A stretch of DNA of 64,000 nucleotides from Candidatus Azobacteroides pseudotrichonymphae (GTDB lineage: Bacteria; Bacteroidota; Bacteroidia; Bacteroidales; Azobacteroidaceae). The DNA lies in assembly GCA_002091395.1 (NCBI GenBank), contig AP017913.1, positions 488,001 to 552,000 of the forward strand. The letters are read 5' to 3'. Every line of letters starts with the position of its first letter. Positions within the stretch are counted from its first letter, which is position 1. Positions 9,354 through 20,458 of the stretch are shown here, piece after piece. The notes under the pieces were generated by a model. The model was given only the letters and a program-made list of their open reading frames with translations, had not been told where the DNA came from and searched no databases. The position numbers were made by a program, and so were the translations under genes.

Positions 9354-10871
9354 TCATATCATCATACACTCTATTTTATTCAACATTCGAATAGTTGCCT
9401 TAATAGCAGCTTTTGTTTGATCAACATCTATAGCACAAATTTTAAAATCTTTTCCTTTAAAATTCCAGACAATAATTGTTTGAACTAAAGCATCAGTACG
9501 TCCACCAGGAGGAATAGACACATTGTAATCCTTTAAAATTGGTAACGATTTATTTAACTTGGCATATATTTTCCGAATGGCTTGATAAAAAGCATGATAC
9601 TGCCCATCACCAAAAGATGTTTGTTCATATTCTCGCTCATTAATTTCAATTTTTACAGCAGCAATTGTTAATAAATCATATGTCAAAGATAAAGAATAAT
9701 TAATAATCCGTATTTTATCTGTATTACTAGAATGTAAAATATCAGAAATAATATAAGGCAAATCATCTTGAGTAACTATTTCTTTTTTATCTCCTAATTC
9801 TACAATACGTTCAGTCAATTTTTTCATAGACCATTCATCTAATTCAATTCCAGCTACTTCTAAATTTTTACGGATATTTGATATTCCAGAAGTTTTCCCA
9901 AGCGCATATTCTCTTGATCTTCCAAAACGCTCTGGCAACAAATCATTACAATAAAGATTATTTTTACTATCACCATCAACGTGAATGCCAGCACATTGAG
10001 TAAACACATTATCTCCAATAATTGGTTTATTCTGAGGCACACGAATTCCTGAATAAGATTCTACTATGCGACTTACTTGATTTAAATATTTTTCAGAAAT
10101 ATTTGTTTTTATTTTTAACTGATCATGAACTATAGCAACAACACTTGCCAATGGAGCATTTCCAGCTCTTTCACCCAATCCATTAACAGTTGTATGAATT
10201 CCTGTAATTCCTGCATTAATAGCTGATAAAACATTTCCTACCGCTAAATCATAATCATTATGTGCATGAAAATCTAAACAAATATCAGGGTATTTTTCGT
10301 GAATTTTTTTACAAAAAACATTAGTATTAACTGGATTAAGAATTCCTAATGTATCTGAAAGCATGAATTTTCGAATATTTGTATTTTTCAAATTATCTAT
10401 CAAGAAAAAAACATAATCCTGACTACTTAACATTCCATTTGACCAATCTTCTAAATAAATATTAACCATGACATCCATTTTTTCAGCATTATTTAATACT
10501 TTTTTTATATCAGTAAGATGCTGTTCTGGTGTTTTTTTTAATTGTTCAATACAATGTTTAAGCGAACCCTTGCAAAGTAAATTCATCACTTTACATCCAG
10601 CACTTTTTATCCAGTTTAACGATATTTCGCCATCTACGAAACCTAATACTTCGATACGATCGATATAACCATTAGGAACAGCCCACCGAGCAATTTTTTT
10701 TACTGTTTCATATTCTCCATCTGACACCTTTGCTGAAGCAACTTCAATACGGTCAACTTTTAAATCTACTAACAATATACGTGCAATATGCAATTTTTCA
10801 CTACTTGCAAAAGAAACACCACAAGTTTGCTCTCCATCACGTAAAGTTGTATCTAATATTTCAATATTCAC
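9354..10871 (-). CDS. LeuA-family acyltransferase, probably (R)-citramalate synthase
   Basis: HMGL-like TIM barrel with a C-terminal LeuA allosteric (dimerisation) domain, 505 residues. The catalytic segment is LDTTLRDGEQT; DFHAHNDYDLAVGN and TVNGLGERAGN supply metal and substrate ligands, and the C-terminal half ends in a PPGGRTDALVQT-type regulatory region. It sits after leuD, overlapping it by 11 bases, with a GTG start at 10871 (an in-frame TAG lies just upstream). Membership of the leu operon beside a true LeuA suggests condensation of pyruvate with acetyl-CoA to citramalate, so LeuCD and LeuB could make 2-oxobutyrate for isoleucine. Substrate choice is inferred; homocitrate or isopropylmalate synthesis cannot be excluded. 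Confidence 0.8.
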   Translation of the reverse strand: MNIEILDTTLRDGEQTCGVSFASSEKLHIARILLVDLKVDRIEVASAKVSDGEYETVKKIARWAVPNGYIDRIEVLGFVDGEISLNWIKSAGCKVMNLLCKGSLKHCIEQLKKTPEQHLTDIKKVLNNAEKMDVMVNIYLEDWSNGMLSSQDYVFFLIDNLKNTNIRKFMLSDTLGILNPVNTNVFCKKIHEKYPDICLDFHAHNDYDLAVGNVLSAINAGITGIHTTVNGLGERAGNAPLASVVAIVHDQLKIKTNISEKYLNQVSRIVESYSGIRVPQNKPIIGDNVFTQCAGIHVDGDSKNNLYCNDLLPERFGRSREYALGKTSGISNIRKNLEVAGIELDEWSMKKLTERIVELGDKKEIVTQDDLPYIISDILHSSNTDKIRIINYSLSLTYDLLTIAAVKIEINEREYEQTSFGDGQYHAFYQAIRKIYAKLNKSLPILKDYNVSIPPGGRTDALVQTIIVWNFKGKDFKICAIDVDQTKAAIKATIRMLNKIECMMI

Positions 10872-11454
10872 ATCTATGTTCGTATTCTATTATTTTATTT
10901 TTTTTACTTAATAAGTAATCAATATTATCAAAGCCATTCAAAAAACATTCTTTTTTAAATGGCTTAATTACAAAATTTTTTGATTGCTTAGTAAAATTGT
11001 TAATGATTAATTGGTTTTTTAGATCGACAGTTAATGTCATTTTTGAATCTTGATTAATACTTACAAATATTTTTGAAAGAAAATCTTTAGAAACAACTAT
11101 AGGAAGAACGAAATTATTCATTGCATTATTTTTAAATATATCTGCAAAAAAACTAGATATTATTACCTTAAATCCATAATCAGCGATTGCCCATACTGCA
11201 TGCTCCCTACTAGACCCACTTCCAAAATTTTCACCAACTACTAATATTTTACTTTTTTTATGAAAAGCATCGTTTAGTACAAACGAAGATATCAAACGAC
11301 CATTATTGTCATAACGCCAATCATAAAAAAGCTTCTTTCCAAAATTTTCTCTAGAAATAGATTTTAAAAAACGTGCGGGAATTATTTGATCAGTATCAAT
11401 ATTTTGAATTGGTAATGGCACAACTGTGCTTGTCAGTGTTACAAATTTTTCCAT
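10861..11454 (-). CDS. leuD: 3-isopropylmalate dehydratase small subunit
   Basis: Swivelling domain of isopropylmalate isomerase; pairs with LeuC to convert 2- to 3-isopropylmalate. In 197 residues it shows QNIDTDQIIPARFLK near the N-terminus and the GENFGSGSSREHAVWA substrate-recognition loop. Full length. It lies 105 bases after leuC and overlaps the following synthase gene by 11 bases. Confidence 0.95.
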   Translation of the reverse strand: MEKFVTLTSTVVPLPIQNIDTDQIIPARFLKSISRENFGKKLFYDWRYDNNGRLISSFVLNDAFHKKSKILVVGENFGSGSSREHAVWAIADYGFKVIISSFFADIFKNNAMNNFVLPIVVSKDFLSKIFVSINQDSKMTLTVDLKNQLIINNFTKQSKNFVIKPFKKECFLNGFDNIDYLLSKKNKIIEYEHRCEY

Positions 11455-11559
11455 ATAATAAAAACTTGAAATATTAAATTTTTATTTTGTATTTTATCTA
11501 CTTAAAATAGAGTATTTATCACTATAACTCACATAATTTAATCTATCTATTTTTGTTAA

Positions 11560-12957
11560 CTAAATTGTCCTCGGATCTGTTATTTCCCCAGTTACAGATG
11601 CTGCAGCAGCAACTAATACCCCAGAAAGAATCGTTCTTGCCCCTTCTCCCTGTCTTCCTTCAAAATTACGATTAGAAGTAGATACAACATATTTCCCATT
11701 TGGAATTTTATCTTCATTCATTGCCAAACATGCAGAACATCCTGGTTGACGAACCTCAAATCCAGAATCATTTAATATTTTATTCAACCCCTCTTCTCTA
11801 ATTTGTTTTTCTACTTTCCATGACCCAGGAACAAGCCATGCAACAACATTTTTTGACTTTTTTTTCCCTTTCACAAAATTAGAAAATGTTCTAAAATCTT
11901 CTATTCGTCCGTTAGTACAACTACCTAAAAAAATATAATCAACAGGTTTTCCTAAAATCCTTTCACCTGGTTTAAAATTCATATATTTTAACGCTTTAAA
12001 AAAAGAAATTTGACTTGCTTTTTTCACATTTTCTATTGTAGGTATAGCATCATTAATACCTATACCCATACCTGGATTCGTACCATAAGTCACCATAGGT
12101 TCAATTTTACTAGCATCAAAGACAATTTCTTTATCAAAATATGCGCCATCATCAGTTTTCAATTTAGTCCAAATGTTTAAATATTTTTCTAAATCTTTTC
12201 CTTTTGGCGCAAACTGACAATTTTTTATATATTCAAAAGTTATTTCGTCTGGCGCGATTATTCCTCCTATAGCTCCCATTTCAATAGAAAGATTACAAAG
12301 AGTTAAACGTGATTCCATAGATAAATTTTTAATTGTCTCTCCAGCATATTCTACAAAATATCCGGTTGCCCATCCGGTAGTTACTTTAGAAATAATATAT
12401 AAAGCTACATCTTTCGATGTAACACCTGGATTCAGTCGCCCATTAACTACAATCCTCATTGTTTTAGGGTGAGAAAAAAACATACATTGTGTAGCCAATA
12501 CCATTTCAACATCACTCGTTCCTATTCCAAAAGCCATTGCGCCTAAAGCTCCATGTGTAGATGTGTGAGAGTCTCCACATACTATTGTCATTCCTGGTAA
12601 AGAAAATCCCAACTCAGGGCCAACAACGTGCGTAATTCCATTAAAATCATGGCACATCGGATAATAATGTTTAATACCAAACTCATTAACATTTTTATCA
12701 AGAATATCAATTTGTTTTTTTGAAATAGTGTCTTTAACAAATAAATTTTGACCTTGAGTCGGAATATTATGATCTGGAATACAAACAATTTTATCTGGAC
12801 GAAAAACATTTAACCCCCTTTTTCTTAATCCATCGAATGCCTGTGGGCTAGTTACTTCATGACAATACATACGGTCTATATACAATTGCGAAAGATCATC
12901 TTCTATATTAGTAACTATATGTTTATTTAAAATTTTCTCAAATAGAGTTTGTCCCAT
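11560..12957 (-). CDS. leuC: 3-isopropylmalate dehydratase large subunit
   Basis: Aconitase-family catalytic subunit of isopropylmalate isomerase carrying a [4Fe-4S] cluster. In this 465-residue protein the cluster ligands are Cys347 ([11 protein letters not shown]) and Cys407/Cys410 (GCSACLAMN), at the same numbers as in E. coli Leu[15 protein letters not shown] is the substrate-binding motif. It lies 17 bases after leuA; with leuD it may also act on citramalate if the neighbouring synthase makes it. Confidence 0.97.
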   Translation of the reverse strand: MGQTLFEKILNKHIVTNIEDDLSQLYIDRMYCHEVTSPQAFDGLRKRGLNVFRPDKIVCIPDHNIPTQGQNLFVKDTISKKQIDILDKNVNEFGIKHYYPMCHDFNGITHVVGPELGFSLPGMTIVCGDSHTSTHGALGAMAFGIGTSDVEMVLATQCMFFSHPKTMRIVVNGRLNPGVTSKDVALYIISKVTTGWATGYFVEYAGETIKNLSMESRLTLCNLSIEMGAIGGIIAPDEITFEYIKNCQFAPKGKDLEKYLNIWTKLKTDDGAYFDKEIVFDASKIEPMVTYGTNPGMGIGINDAIPTIENVKKASQISFFKALKYMNFKPGERILGKPVDYIFLGSCTNGRIEDFRTFSNFVKGKKKSKNVVAWLVPGSWKVEKQIREEGLNKILNDSGFEVRQPGCSACLAMNEDKIPNGKYVVSTSNRNFEGRQGEGARTILSGVLVAAAASVTGEITDPRTI

Positions 12958-12974
12958 AACACAAAATAGTTTGA

Positions 12975-14486
12975 TTATTTTATAAATTTATTTATTGCGT
13001 TTATAAATGCTTCCACTGAAGCTGCAACAATATCAGTATTAGACGCAAATCCATAGTAATAGACATCACAATGTTTTACTTGCATATGAACCTTACAAAC
13101 ATCATCGCTTCCTTTATTTATGGCTTGAATTAAAAATTCTTGAATAGCCATTTGTTTGTGAATAATTTGTTTTACTGCTTTAATAGCTGCATCTACAGGA
13201 CCATTTCCAGAAGCAGCTGCTGCAATTTTTTTCCCATCTATATTCAAAAATATAGAAGCTACTGGCAAAATGCCTATTCCAGAAGTAACTTGCAAGTATT
13301 CTATTGCTACCCTATGTGATTCTTGATCTTTTCCTGCAAGCATTAATATATCAGCATCACTAATATCCTTTTTACGATCTGCTAATTTGAGAAAATTTTC
13401 ATAAATGGAGTTTAATTTTTCTTGAGACAATTCGATTCCTAAAACATTCAATCTATATTTTAAGGCGGCACGCCCACTTCTAGCAGTCAGAGCAATAATA
13501 TTATCATCGATTCCAACATCCTTAGGATCTATAATTTCGTAATTTTCACGATTTTTTAACACACCATCTTGATGAATACCTGAAGAATGAGCAAAAGCGT
13601 TCCTTCCAACAATTGCTTTATTAGCTTGAACAGGCATATTCATCAAATTAGAAATCATACGACTAATAGGATAAATATGTTTAGTATTAATATTTGTTTT
13701 TTTATTTAACTCTTTATGACTTTTAATAATCATTACTACTTCTTCTAGAGAAGTATTCCCAGCTCTTTCACCTATACCGTTAATTGTCACTTCTATTTGT
13801 CTAGCTCCATTTGCAATTCCTGAAACAGTATTAGCTGTTGCCATACCTAGATCATTATGACAATGTGTAGAAAGAATAGCATTATGGATGCCTTTTACAT
13901 TCTCTACTAAAAATTTAATTTTCATCCCATATTCTTCTGGAAGGCAATATCCTGTCGTATCTGGAATATTTACTACTGTTGCACCAGCTTTAATAACTGC
14001 TTCTACTATTGTTGCCAAATAAAAATTATCCGTTCTTCCAGCATCTTCACAATAAAATTCTATGTCTTCAATATATTTCTTCGCATACTTTACAGATGCG
14101 ACTGCCCTTTCTATAATTTCATTTTGTGTCGAATTAAATTTATACTTAATATGATATGAAGATGTTCCTATTCCAGTATGAATTCTTTTATTTTTAGCAT
14201 ATTTCAATGCCTCTACCGCTATATCTATATCATTTTTAACTGCGCGAGTCAATGCACATACTGTAGCACATGTTACAGATTTAGAAATTTCAACTACTGA
14301 ATTAAAATCTCCTGGACTTGAAACAGGAAATCCAGATTCAATAACATCTACTCCAAGATTTTCTAAAGATTTAGCAATCTGAATCTTTTCAATAGTATTT
14401 AATTGACAACCTCGAACTTGTTCACCATCACGTAAAGAAGTATCAAAAACAAATATCCTATCTTTTTTACTTATCTCTTCAATCAT
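12975..14486 (-). CDS. leuA: 2-isopropylmalate synthase
   Basis: Condenses acetyl-CoA with 2-oxoisovalerate, the first committed step to leucine. The 503-residue protein starts with [16 protein letters not shown], has [15 protein letters not shown] and [11 protein letters not shown] in the barrel, and a C-terminal regulatory domain with [14 protein letters not shown] that in the family binds leucine for feedback inhibition. It is first in leuA-leuC-leuD-synthase. A minus-strand TAnnTTTG-like box (14506-14513) lies 20 bases upstream, but no -33 box fits. leuB is not in this operon; it is at 48552-49643. Confidence 0.95.
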   Translation of the reverse strand: MIEEISKKDRIFVFDTSLRDGEQVRGCQLNTIEKIQIAKSLENLGVDVIESGFPVSSPGDFNSVVEISKSVTCATVCALTRAVKNDIDIAVEALKYAKNKRIHTGIGTSSYHIKYKFNSTQNEIIERAVASVKYAKKYIEDIEFYCEDAGRTDNFYLATIVEAVIKAGATVVNIPDTTGYCLPEEYGMKIKFLVENVKGIHNAILSTHCHNDLGMATANTVSGIANGARQIEVTINGIGERAGNTSLEEVVMIIKSHKELNKKTNINTKHIYPISRMISNLMNMPVQANKAIVGRNAFAHSSGIHQDGVLKNRENYEIIDPKDVGIDDNIIALTARSGRAALKYRLNVLGIELSQEKLNSIYENFLKLADRKKDISDADILMLAGKDQESHRVAIEYLQVTSGIGILPVASIFLNIDGKKIAAAASGNGPVDAAIKAVKQIIHKQMAIQEFLIQAINKGSDDVCKVHMQVKHCDVYYYGFASNTDIVAASVEAFINAINKFIK

Positions 14487-14565
14487 TTTACTTTGTTTTG
14501 TACAACAAAGATATAAATATTTTCCATACTAGTAATAGTAGATATTTTAATAAAAAAATTAAATA

Positions 14566-15381
14566 CTACTTAACAACCAATTTCATATAAAAAAGTAAAG
14601 CATAAACAGCAAACAATAAACTATCAAAACGGTCAAGAAAACCACCATGCCCTGGAATTACAACCCCTGAATCCTTAACTCCACAAATTCGTTTTATAAG
14701 AGATTCAACTAAATCTCCAAATGTTCCAAATATTGCTATAGAAATAGCCATCCCAATCCAATGGTAAAAAGGTATTTTTTTGAAAAAATAAGCAAAAACA
14801 AAAGAAAAAATAAAAGAAAAAATAATACCTCCTATAAATCCTTCAAACGATTTTTTAGGAGAAATACTTTTAAGTAATTGATGTTTGCCGAAATTAATCC
14901 CTACAATATAAGCAATAGAATCATTTATCCAAATAAATACAAATAAAACTAATAATAATATACATGAATAAGTTTTTTGAGAGAAAGCTATAACATTTAG
15001 TAAAGACAAAGGAAGTGCTACATAAAATTGGCCAAAAAAAATAAATACCACTTGCATAACAAAATTTTTATGATTCCTATACAACTCTAAAATGAATACA
15101 AATACAACATATAGCAAATAAATAAAAAAAATATAACGATCTAGAAAAATACCAGAATTGTATAAATAAAACAAAGTAAACAATAATACTCCAGCTAAAC
15201 AGTGTAAATAATGAATGCCAATTTTTTGCTTTGTGCTAATCAATTTATAGAACTCGTGCAAACAAAGGAAAGTTACTATAGAAAATGTAACAAAAAACGT
15301 ATAAGAACAAAAAATTCCAATTATAATTAATAAAACATATATAATGCTAGAAATGGTTCGAACAAAAAAATTACCATTCAC
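14566..15381 (-). CDS. cdsA: Phosphatidate cytidylyltransferase
   Basis: Makes CDP-diacylglycerol from phosphatidate and CTP for phospholipid synthesis, in the inner membrane. The 271-residue protein is strongly hydrophobic with about eight membrane segments. The C-terminal signature SGVVIPGHGGFLDRFDSL is complete and includes the catalytic aspartates. The start is GTG at 15381, just after the ftsH stop; the N-terminus NGNFFVRTISS resembles other Bacteroidales CdsA proteins. It forms a two-gene unit with ftsH. Confidence 0.93.
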   Translation of the reverse strand: MNGNFFVRTISSIIYVLLIIIGIFCSYTFFVTFSIVTFLCLHEFYKLISTKQKIGIHYLHCLAGVLLFTLFYLYNSGIFLDRYIFFIYLLYVVFVFILELYRNHKNFVMQVVFIFFGQFYVALPLSLLNVIAFSQKTYSCILLLVLFVFIWINDSIAYIVGINFGKHQLLKSISPKKSFEGFIGGIIFSFIFSFVFAYFFKKIPFYHWIGMAISIAIFGTFGDLVESLIKRICGVKDSGVVIPGHGGFLDRFDSLLFAVYALLFYMKLVVK

Positions 15382-15387
15382 AAATTT

Positions 15388-17379
15388 TTATTCTTTACTT
15401 TTATTGTTAGATTGATTTAAAACGCTCTGTTGCTCTAGTATTTCTTGTGACCGAGATAGCCACTTGCGTTTGCCAAATATTTGTTCTAAATCACCTGCAT
15501 AAATTACTTCACGTTCCAGTAAAATATTTGTCAATTGTTGGTGTTGTTTTCTATATTCAATAAGAATTATTTTAGCTCTATCGTATTGTTCTTTTATTAT
15601 TCGTTGTACTTCCTTATCTATCAAACGAGCTGTACCATCACTATAAGGTTTCTGTAAACCCCAATCTTGACCTGTAATATCATAGTAATTCATATTTGGT
15701 AAAAGCTCACTCATTCCATAATAAACGACCATAGCATATGCTTGTTTAGTTATTCGTTCCAAATCATTTGCTGCGCCAGTAGAAATTTTTTCTAAAAATA
15801 ATTCTTCAGCAGCACGTCCTCCTAAAGTAGAACATAATTCATCTTGTAATTGTTGATATGTAGTTATCTGCCGTTCTTCTGGCATATACCATGCAGCCCC
15901 CAAAGCCTTGCTTCGCGGAACAATAGTTACCTTTATCAAAGGATTAGCATATTTCAAAATCCAACTTAAAGTTGCATGCCCAGCCTCATGTAAAGCAACA
16001 GTTTGACGTTCTTCCGTTGTCATCACTTTGGATTTTTTTTCTAACCCTCCAATAATACGATCCAAAGCATTTGTAAAATCTTCTACTTGAACAAGCTCTT
16101 TTCCACTACGAGCTGCGATTAATGCAGCTTCATTACAAACATTAGCGATATCAGCTCCTGAAAATCCAGGTGATTGACGTGCTAAAACCTCCATATTTAC
16201 AGAACTATCTACTTTTATATTTCGTAAATGTACCACAAATATCTCCATACGATCCCTAAATTCAGGTAAATCTACACTGATTTGTCTATCAAAACGACCA
16301 GCACGCAATAGTGCTTTATCTAAAATATCAACACGATTAGTCGCTGCTAAAACAATCACACCAGTATTTGAACCAAATCCATCCATTTCGGTTAATAATT
16401 GATTTAATGTATTTTCTCGTTCATCATTAGCTCCTATGTTTGGATTCCTACCACGTGCTCTTCCAACAGCATCTATTTCATCAATAAATACAATACAAGG
16501 GGATTTATCTTTAGCTTGACTAAATAAATCTCGAACACGAGAAGCTCCAACTCCTACGAACATTTCGACAAAATCAGACCCAGACATAGAAAAAAAAGGA
16601 ACGTTAGCTTCACCTGCTACAGCTTTTGCTAAAAGAGTTTTTCCTGTTCCAGGAGGTCCTACTAATAAAACTCCTTTAGGAATTTTCGCTCCTAACCCAG
16701 TATATTTGTCAGATTTTTTTAAAAAATCTACAATTTCTTCTACCTCTTGCTTAGCTTCTGATAACCCTGCTACATCTTTAAATGTAATTTTTTCAACATT
16801 AATTGAATTCTTATCATAAATCTGTGCCTTATTTTTCCCAACATTAAACACTCCCTTCCCAGCTCCAGACATTCTTCTCATAATTAACATCCAAATTCCA
16901 GCAAAAAAAAGTATTGGGAAAAGATTCCCAAATACATACCACAATAAATTATGACCTTCTTCATATCTCAATACAGTACTTACTCCATACTTAGTTATTG
17001 CTTTTTTGTAAAAATCAGCAAATTCAGAATAAGGAACAGTGGTGCAAAAAAATTCTTCTTCAGAAAGTGTGCCATAATAACCATTATCAAAATATTTTTT
17101 TCTTAAATCACTAACATATTTCTCTTTAAAAAAATTAACAGTAATTCTTGCTGTTACTTTATTATCATGTAAATTTACTACTACATCGTCGAATATGTTT
17201 TGATTAAAAAGGCACTGGAATTCACTCCAGTTAACACTTTTGCTGCTAAATGAATTTTTATTAGAAAAAATGATTAAACCAAACAAAATTGATATCAAAA
17301 AAAACAACCAATTTGTTCCAATTTTAATTGGTTTATGATTCCAATCAAATATACCCTTATTGTTTTTTAATTTACCCAT
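15388..17379 (-). CDS. ftsH: ATP-dependent zinc metalloprotease FtsH
   Basis: Membrane-anchored AAA protease that removes misfolded membrane proteins and regulators. Of 663 residues, TM1 is about 24-38 and TM2 about 147-167, with a periplasmic domain between. Walker A GPPGTGKT is at 241-248, Walker B reads [10 protein letters not shown], and the second region of homology has [20 protein letters not shown]. The zinc site HEAGH is near residue 460, and the M41 helix GGRAAEELF follows. The gene lies in front of cdsA with its own promoter; rsfS, which I recall as a common neighbour, was not recognised here. Confidence 0.97.
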   Translation of the reverse strand: MGKLKNNKGIFDWNHKPIKIGTNWLFFLISILFGLIIFSNKNSFSSKSVNWSEFQCLFNQNIFDDVVVNLHDNKVTARITVNFFKEKYVSDLRKKYFDNGYYGTLSEEEFFCTTVPYSEFADFYKKAITKYGVSTVLRYEEGHNLLWYVFGNLFPILFFAGIWMLIMRRMSGAGKGVFNVGKNKAQIYDKNSINVEKITFKDVAGLSEAKQEVEEIVDFLKKSDKYTGLGAKIPKGVLLVGPPGTGKTLLAKAVAGEANVPFFSMSGSDFVEMFVGVGASRVRDLFSQAKDKSPCIVFIDEIDAVGRARGRNPNIGANDERENTLNQLLTEMDGFGSNTGVIVLAATNRVDILDKALLRAGRFDRQISVDLPEFRDRMEIFVVHLRNIKVDSSVNMEVLARQSPGFSGADIANVCNEAALIAARSGKELVQVEDFTNALDRIIGGLEKKSKVMTTEERQTVALHEAGHATLSWILKYANPLIKVTIVPRSKALGAAWYMPEERQITTYQQLQDELCSTLGGRAAEELFLEKISTGAANDLERITKQAYAMVVYYGMSELLPNMNYYDITGQDWGLQKPYSDGTARLIDKEVQRIIKEQYDRAKIILIEYRKQHQQLTNILLEREVIYAGDLEQIFGKRKWLSRSQEILEQQSVLNQSNNKSKE

Positions 17380-17901
17380 AGACCAGCAGCTCTCATAAAC
17401 ATTGTTTTATAGACATTAAAAATTTCTATACTTATAGAAGTACATAAGAATTTGAATTCTAAAAACATTAAAAGTTAACCAAACAAATATAGTTATTATT
17501 ATCTTCACTTTCAATTTTCGAATTCTATTATCTCTGAAAAAGATTAAAACAATACACAATTTTTTATGTAAATACCAAAATCATTTTTTAATAAACTATT
17601 ATAAACAAAACTTACATTTATCTTAAATTTTTAATATTAATTAACTCAAAACATCATCAAATTCAACTAAACACTAAAATTACATTATTTAACAAAAGTT
17701 GTAATTTAGTCCTAGATACGTTAACAAACGTCACACAAAATACTTGAAATTATGATTTTGAATCATTTTATATAACTTTACTTCGCTCGACTCTTAAGTA
17801 TTTTTAATTCTAGAGTTAATAGCAAAATCATGTGCAACTTTCAATACACCATAGCTACAAAACAATGAAATAATTTTCACACTATAAATTAAATAAAACA
17901 A
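17380..17901. other. Intergenic region between divergent ftsH and tadA
   Basis: This 522-base AT-rich stretch holds the ftsH promoter at 17484-17515. On the minus strand about 17880-17794 reads as a 28-codon frame from GTG (ending SRIKNT), then continues in frame after one TAA for about 19 more codons. This could be the trace of a lost gene, but it is not identifiable. No promoter with both boxes was found for tadA. Confidence 0.4.
17484..17515 (-). promoter_or_regulatory. Bacteroidetes-type promoter for ftsH-cdsA
   Basis: Read on the minus strand, ATTG (17512-17515) lies 20 bases upstream of TATATTTG (17484-17491), matching the Bacteroidetes -33/-7 arrangement. Transcription would start near 17477, about 100 bases before the ftsH ATG. 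Confidence 0.6.
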
Positions 17902-18345
17902 ATGTTACAAAAAGATAGGTATTACATGAAACAAGCTCTACTAGAAGCACAAAAAGCTTTTAACAAAAAAGAAGTTCCTATTGGTGCAGTAATTATTTTT
18001 GAAGAAAAAATCATAGCTCGTTCATATAATCTCACAAAAACACTCAATGATGTAACTGCACATGCAGAAATGCAAGCAATAACTGCTGCATCAACCGCTT
18101 TAGGTGGAAAATATTTAATAAATTGTACTATTTATGTTACTGTCGAACCTTGCATAATGTGTGCAGGGGCTCTAGCATTATCTCAAATAAAACGTATTGT
18201 CTATGGCATGAATAACAAAAAACAAGGATACCACAGAGTATCTCATTCTTTTTTTCATTCTAAAACAACAGTTACAAACGGAATATTAGCTGAAGAATCA
18301 TTAGCACTAATGAAATATTTTTTTCAAAACAAAAGACAAAAATAA
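17902..18345 (+). CDS. tadA: tRNA-specific adenosine deaminase TadA (cytidine/deoxycytidylate deaminase family)
   Basis: Zinc deaminase that converts the wobble adenosine of tRNA-Arg(ACG) to inosine. The 147-residue protein has HAE at residues 54-56 (zinc His and catalytic Glu) and PCIMC with zinc ligands Cys84 and Cys87. The C-terminal helix FFQNKRQK is compatible with tRNA binding. A second ATG eight codons in is possible, but the first fits the usual N-terminal helix. It is a lone plus-strand gene between divergent ftsH and convergent miaA. Confidence 0.92.
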   Translation: MLQKDRYYMKQALLEAQKAFNKKEVPIGAVIIFEEKIIARSYNLTKTLNDVTAHAEMQAITAASTALGGKYLINCTIYVTVEPCIMCAGALALSQIKRIVYGMNNKKQGYHRVSHSFFHSKTTVTNGILAEESLALMKYFFQNKRQK

Positions 18346-18853
18346 AAAATTAATTGTTGCTTTACACATCTGTAATCATTTTAATTGGATTATTATTAAT
18401 TAAATTTAAATTAAAAATTATCACAGTGGTATATGTTTAATTAACTTCACAACATGATAAATACAAAAAAACACCAAAAACTGATTGATTTTTAGTTTAA
18501 ATAAAACTAATATAATTAAACTCATAAAATTAAATTTACTGTTACAAGCATATTAAAAAATTATTTATTTTTTTACAATTTCCTATGATTAGAAAATTCT
18601 TACGAATATAATAAACATAATTGTTTATTAATTTTATCGACACCCAGTTTCATCTTAATATTTTAGTTATAATATTTTTAAATAATCTGTTATGGTATTT
18701 CTATATAAATTTTTTCGTTCAGAATATTTTTAAATAAAAACAATGACTACCATCATTGGATATACTAAAATCTATAAAATTTGAATAACTCAAAAATATT
18801 CCAACTAATAGTTAGATTTTTGTATAAATCTAAAATTTTGAGTCAAAAATATA
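18346..18853. other. Intergenic region between convergent tadA and miaA
   Basis: This 508-base AT-rich spacer has no gene of credible composition. Its miaA-proximal end contains the nested hairpin at 18788-18843. The remainder shows nothing recognisable. Confidence 0.5.
18788..18843 (-). terminator. Nested hairpin just downstream of miaA
   Basis: An outer 8-bp stem ACTCAAAA (18788-18795) / TTTTGAGT (18836-18843) encloses an inner 7-bp stem TAGATTT (18813-18819) / AAATCTA (18826-18832). It starts about 10 bases after the miaA stop on the minus strand. The following bases are AT-rich but not a clean T run, so it could be a terminator or a 3'-end stabilising structure. Confidence 0.35.
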
Positions 18854-19756
18854 TTATGGAATGATACGTAGTAGTTTACTAATTATAAATTCACCAGAAT
18901 TACTAGGATAAATCCAATTGATTTTTTTATCCTTTCTAAACCAAGACATTTGTTTACGAGAATAAATTCTCGTATTCTGTTTGATTTTTTCAATAGCAAA
19001 ATTTAATGTATATTCTCCATCAAAAAATCGAAAAAGTTCTTTATAACCAATTGTATTTAAAGAATTAAGAAAACGATATGGATAGACCTTGTATGCTTCT
19101 TCAAGAAAGCCATTTTTTATCATTTTATCTATACGAATATTAATTCTCTTATAGAGATCTAAAGGTTCTCTAAATAATCCAATTTTAATTATATTGAATG
19201 GCCTTTTTTTTTTATTTCCACAACGAAACATAGAATAAGGTTTTCCAGTCGTAAGACAAACTTCTAGAGCATGAATTACTCTCTTATGGTTTTTCAAATC
19301 TACTACGCTATAATAAACAGGATCATGAATTTTCAATTGTTGACAAATAGGATCTATACCTTCTTTTTTGTAAAGAGAAAAAATATCTGTACGCACCAGT
19401 TGATCTATTGCGGGTATTATATCCATACCTTGGCAAAGAACATCAATATATAACATAGAACCACCACAAGCAATTACTGTTTGATGTTTTTTATGAAGAT
19501 GAGAAATAAGATCTATTGCTTCTTGTTCAAACTGACTAGCGTTATAATAATCAAAAATAGATAAATTAGATACAAAATAATGTTTTGCTTGATTAAGATC
19601 TGTAGCAGAAGGAACTGCTGTTCCGATCAACAACTCTTTATAAAATTGCCTAGAATCAACAGAAATAATTGGTGATTGAAAATGTTTTGCTAAACGAATA
19701 GCTATTTCTGTTTTCCCAACACAAGTAGCTCCAACTATAAGTACCAAATTATTCAT
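18854..19756 (-). CDS. miaA: tRNA dimethylallyltransferase
   Basis: Adds a dimethylallyl group to A37 of tRNAs reading U-initial codons. The P-loop GATCVGKT is at residues 9-16 from the chosen start; SVDSRQFYKEL and the GTAVPS segment follow, then NTRIYSRKQMSWFRKD near the C-terminus. The open frame extends to a TTG at 19777, but ATGs at 19768 and 19756 are better starts. I chose 19756 because MNNLVLIVGA places the P-loop at the usual distance from the N-terminus. A minus-strand TACTTTTG box (19789-19796) would start RNA near 19782, which argues against the TTG. Variant residues in the P-loop still satisfy GxxxxGKT. Confidence 0.92.
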   Translation of the reverse strand: MNNLVLIVGATCVGKTEIAIRLAKHFQSPIISVDSRQFYKELLIGTAVPSATDLNQAKHYFVSNLSIFDYYNASQFEQEAIDLISHLHKKHQTVIACGGSMLYIDVLCQGMDIIPAIDQLVRTDIFSLYKKEGIDPICQQLKIHDPVYYSVVDLKNHKRVIHALEVCLTTGKPYSMFRCGNKKKRPFNIIKIGLFREPLDLYKRINIRIDKMIKNGFLEEAYKVYPYRFLNSLNTIGYKELFRFFDGEYTLNFAIEKIKQNTRIYSRKQMSWFRKDKKINWIYPSNSGEFIISKLLRIIP

Positions 19757-19777
19757 ACCATATTTCATAAAAAACAA

Positions 19778-20458
19778 CTAGGAATATACAAAAGTATAAT
19801 TTGAATTCTTTGCTTGAAATTTCCATTTCAATAATTTTTACTTCTGTTTAAAATTTTATTTTAACCTTATAAAATACTTCAATTTTTGATTTTTTACTTA
19901 AAATCTTAAATATTCTAATACTAACAAAATAGTTTAACTAAAGATTCACTATCATCACATAAATTTTTAATGATTTTAGAACAACATCCAAAAAATCTTA
20001 ATAGTAGTACTCAAAATATTTATGATTTGAAAATTTTAAAAATATTTTTAAAAAATTTGTGTATAAAATGAGTGTTTTTATTCTTTGAAATTGTAAAAAG
20101 CACACCAAAAACAATTTTTATTTGTTTTTATATGCTGAAATACTCACAAATTACTGTCGTAAAAAATGTTTAACAAATTTTATTAGCATAATCTTGTTAA
20201 CTTAACTATGTAATTTTTATCTAATCATAACGTCAAACAAAAAGTATCAGTTTAAATAACTGAAACATGTTAAATATAAATAAAATTCTTAATTCCCATA
20301 ACACATTTAATTTAATCGTTAGAATATACATTTATTGAAATGCTTAGATTTTTCTAATAAAATGGTAATAAATTCACATTATTTTATTTAAGTTTTTAAA
20401 ATTAAAATGTAATTGAAATCGCTTATATTTGCAATATCTTTTTTAAAATTTAATGTAA
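19778..20458. other. Intergenic region between divergent miaA and the nfnA-like gene
   Basis: This 681-base AT-rich stretch has a TACTTTTG box for miaA (19789-19796, minus) and TATATTTG (20424-20431, plus) 28 bases before the next gene; neither has a convincing -33 box. A 33-codon plus-strand frame from 19970 to 20071 has no recognisable content. No structured RNA was recognised. Confidence 0.45.

Noticed and set aside
17794-17880. Short minus-strand frame before tadA that continues beyond one stop codon
   Set aside because: Only 28 codons before the stop and no recognisable motif; not enough to call a pseudogene.
19970-20071. 33-codon plus-strand frame upstream of the nfnA-like gene
   Set aside because: Composition is that of AT-rich spacer DNA, and no promoter or motif supports it.
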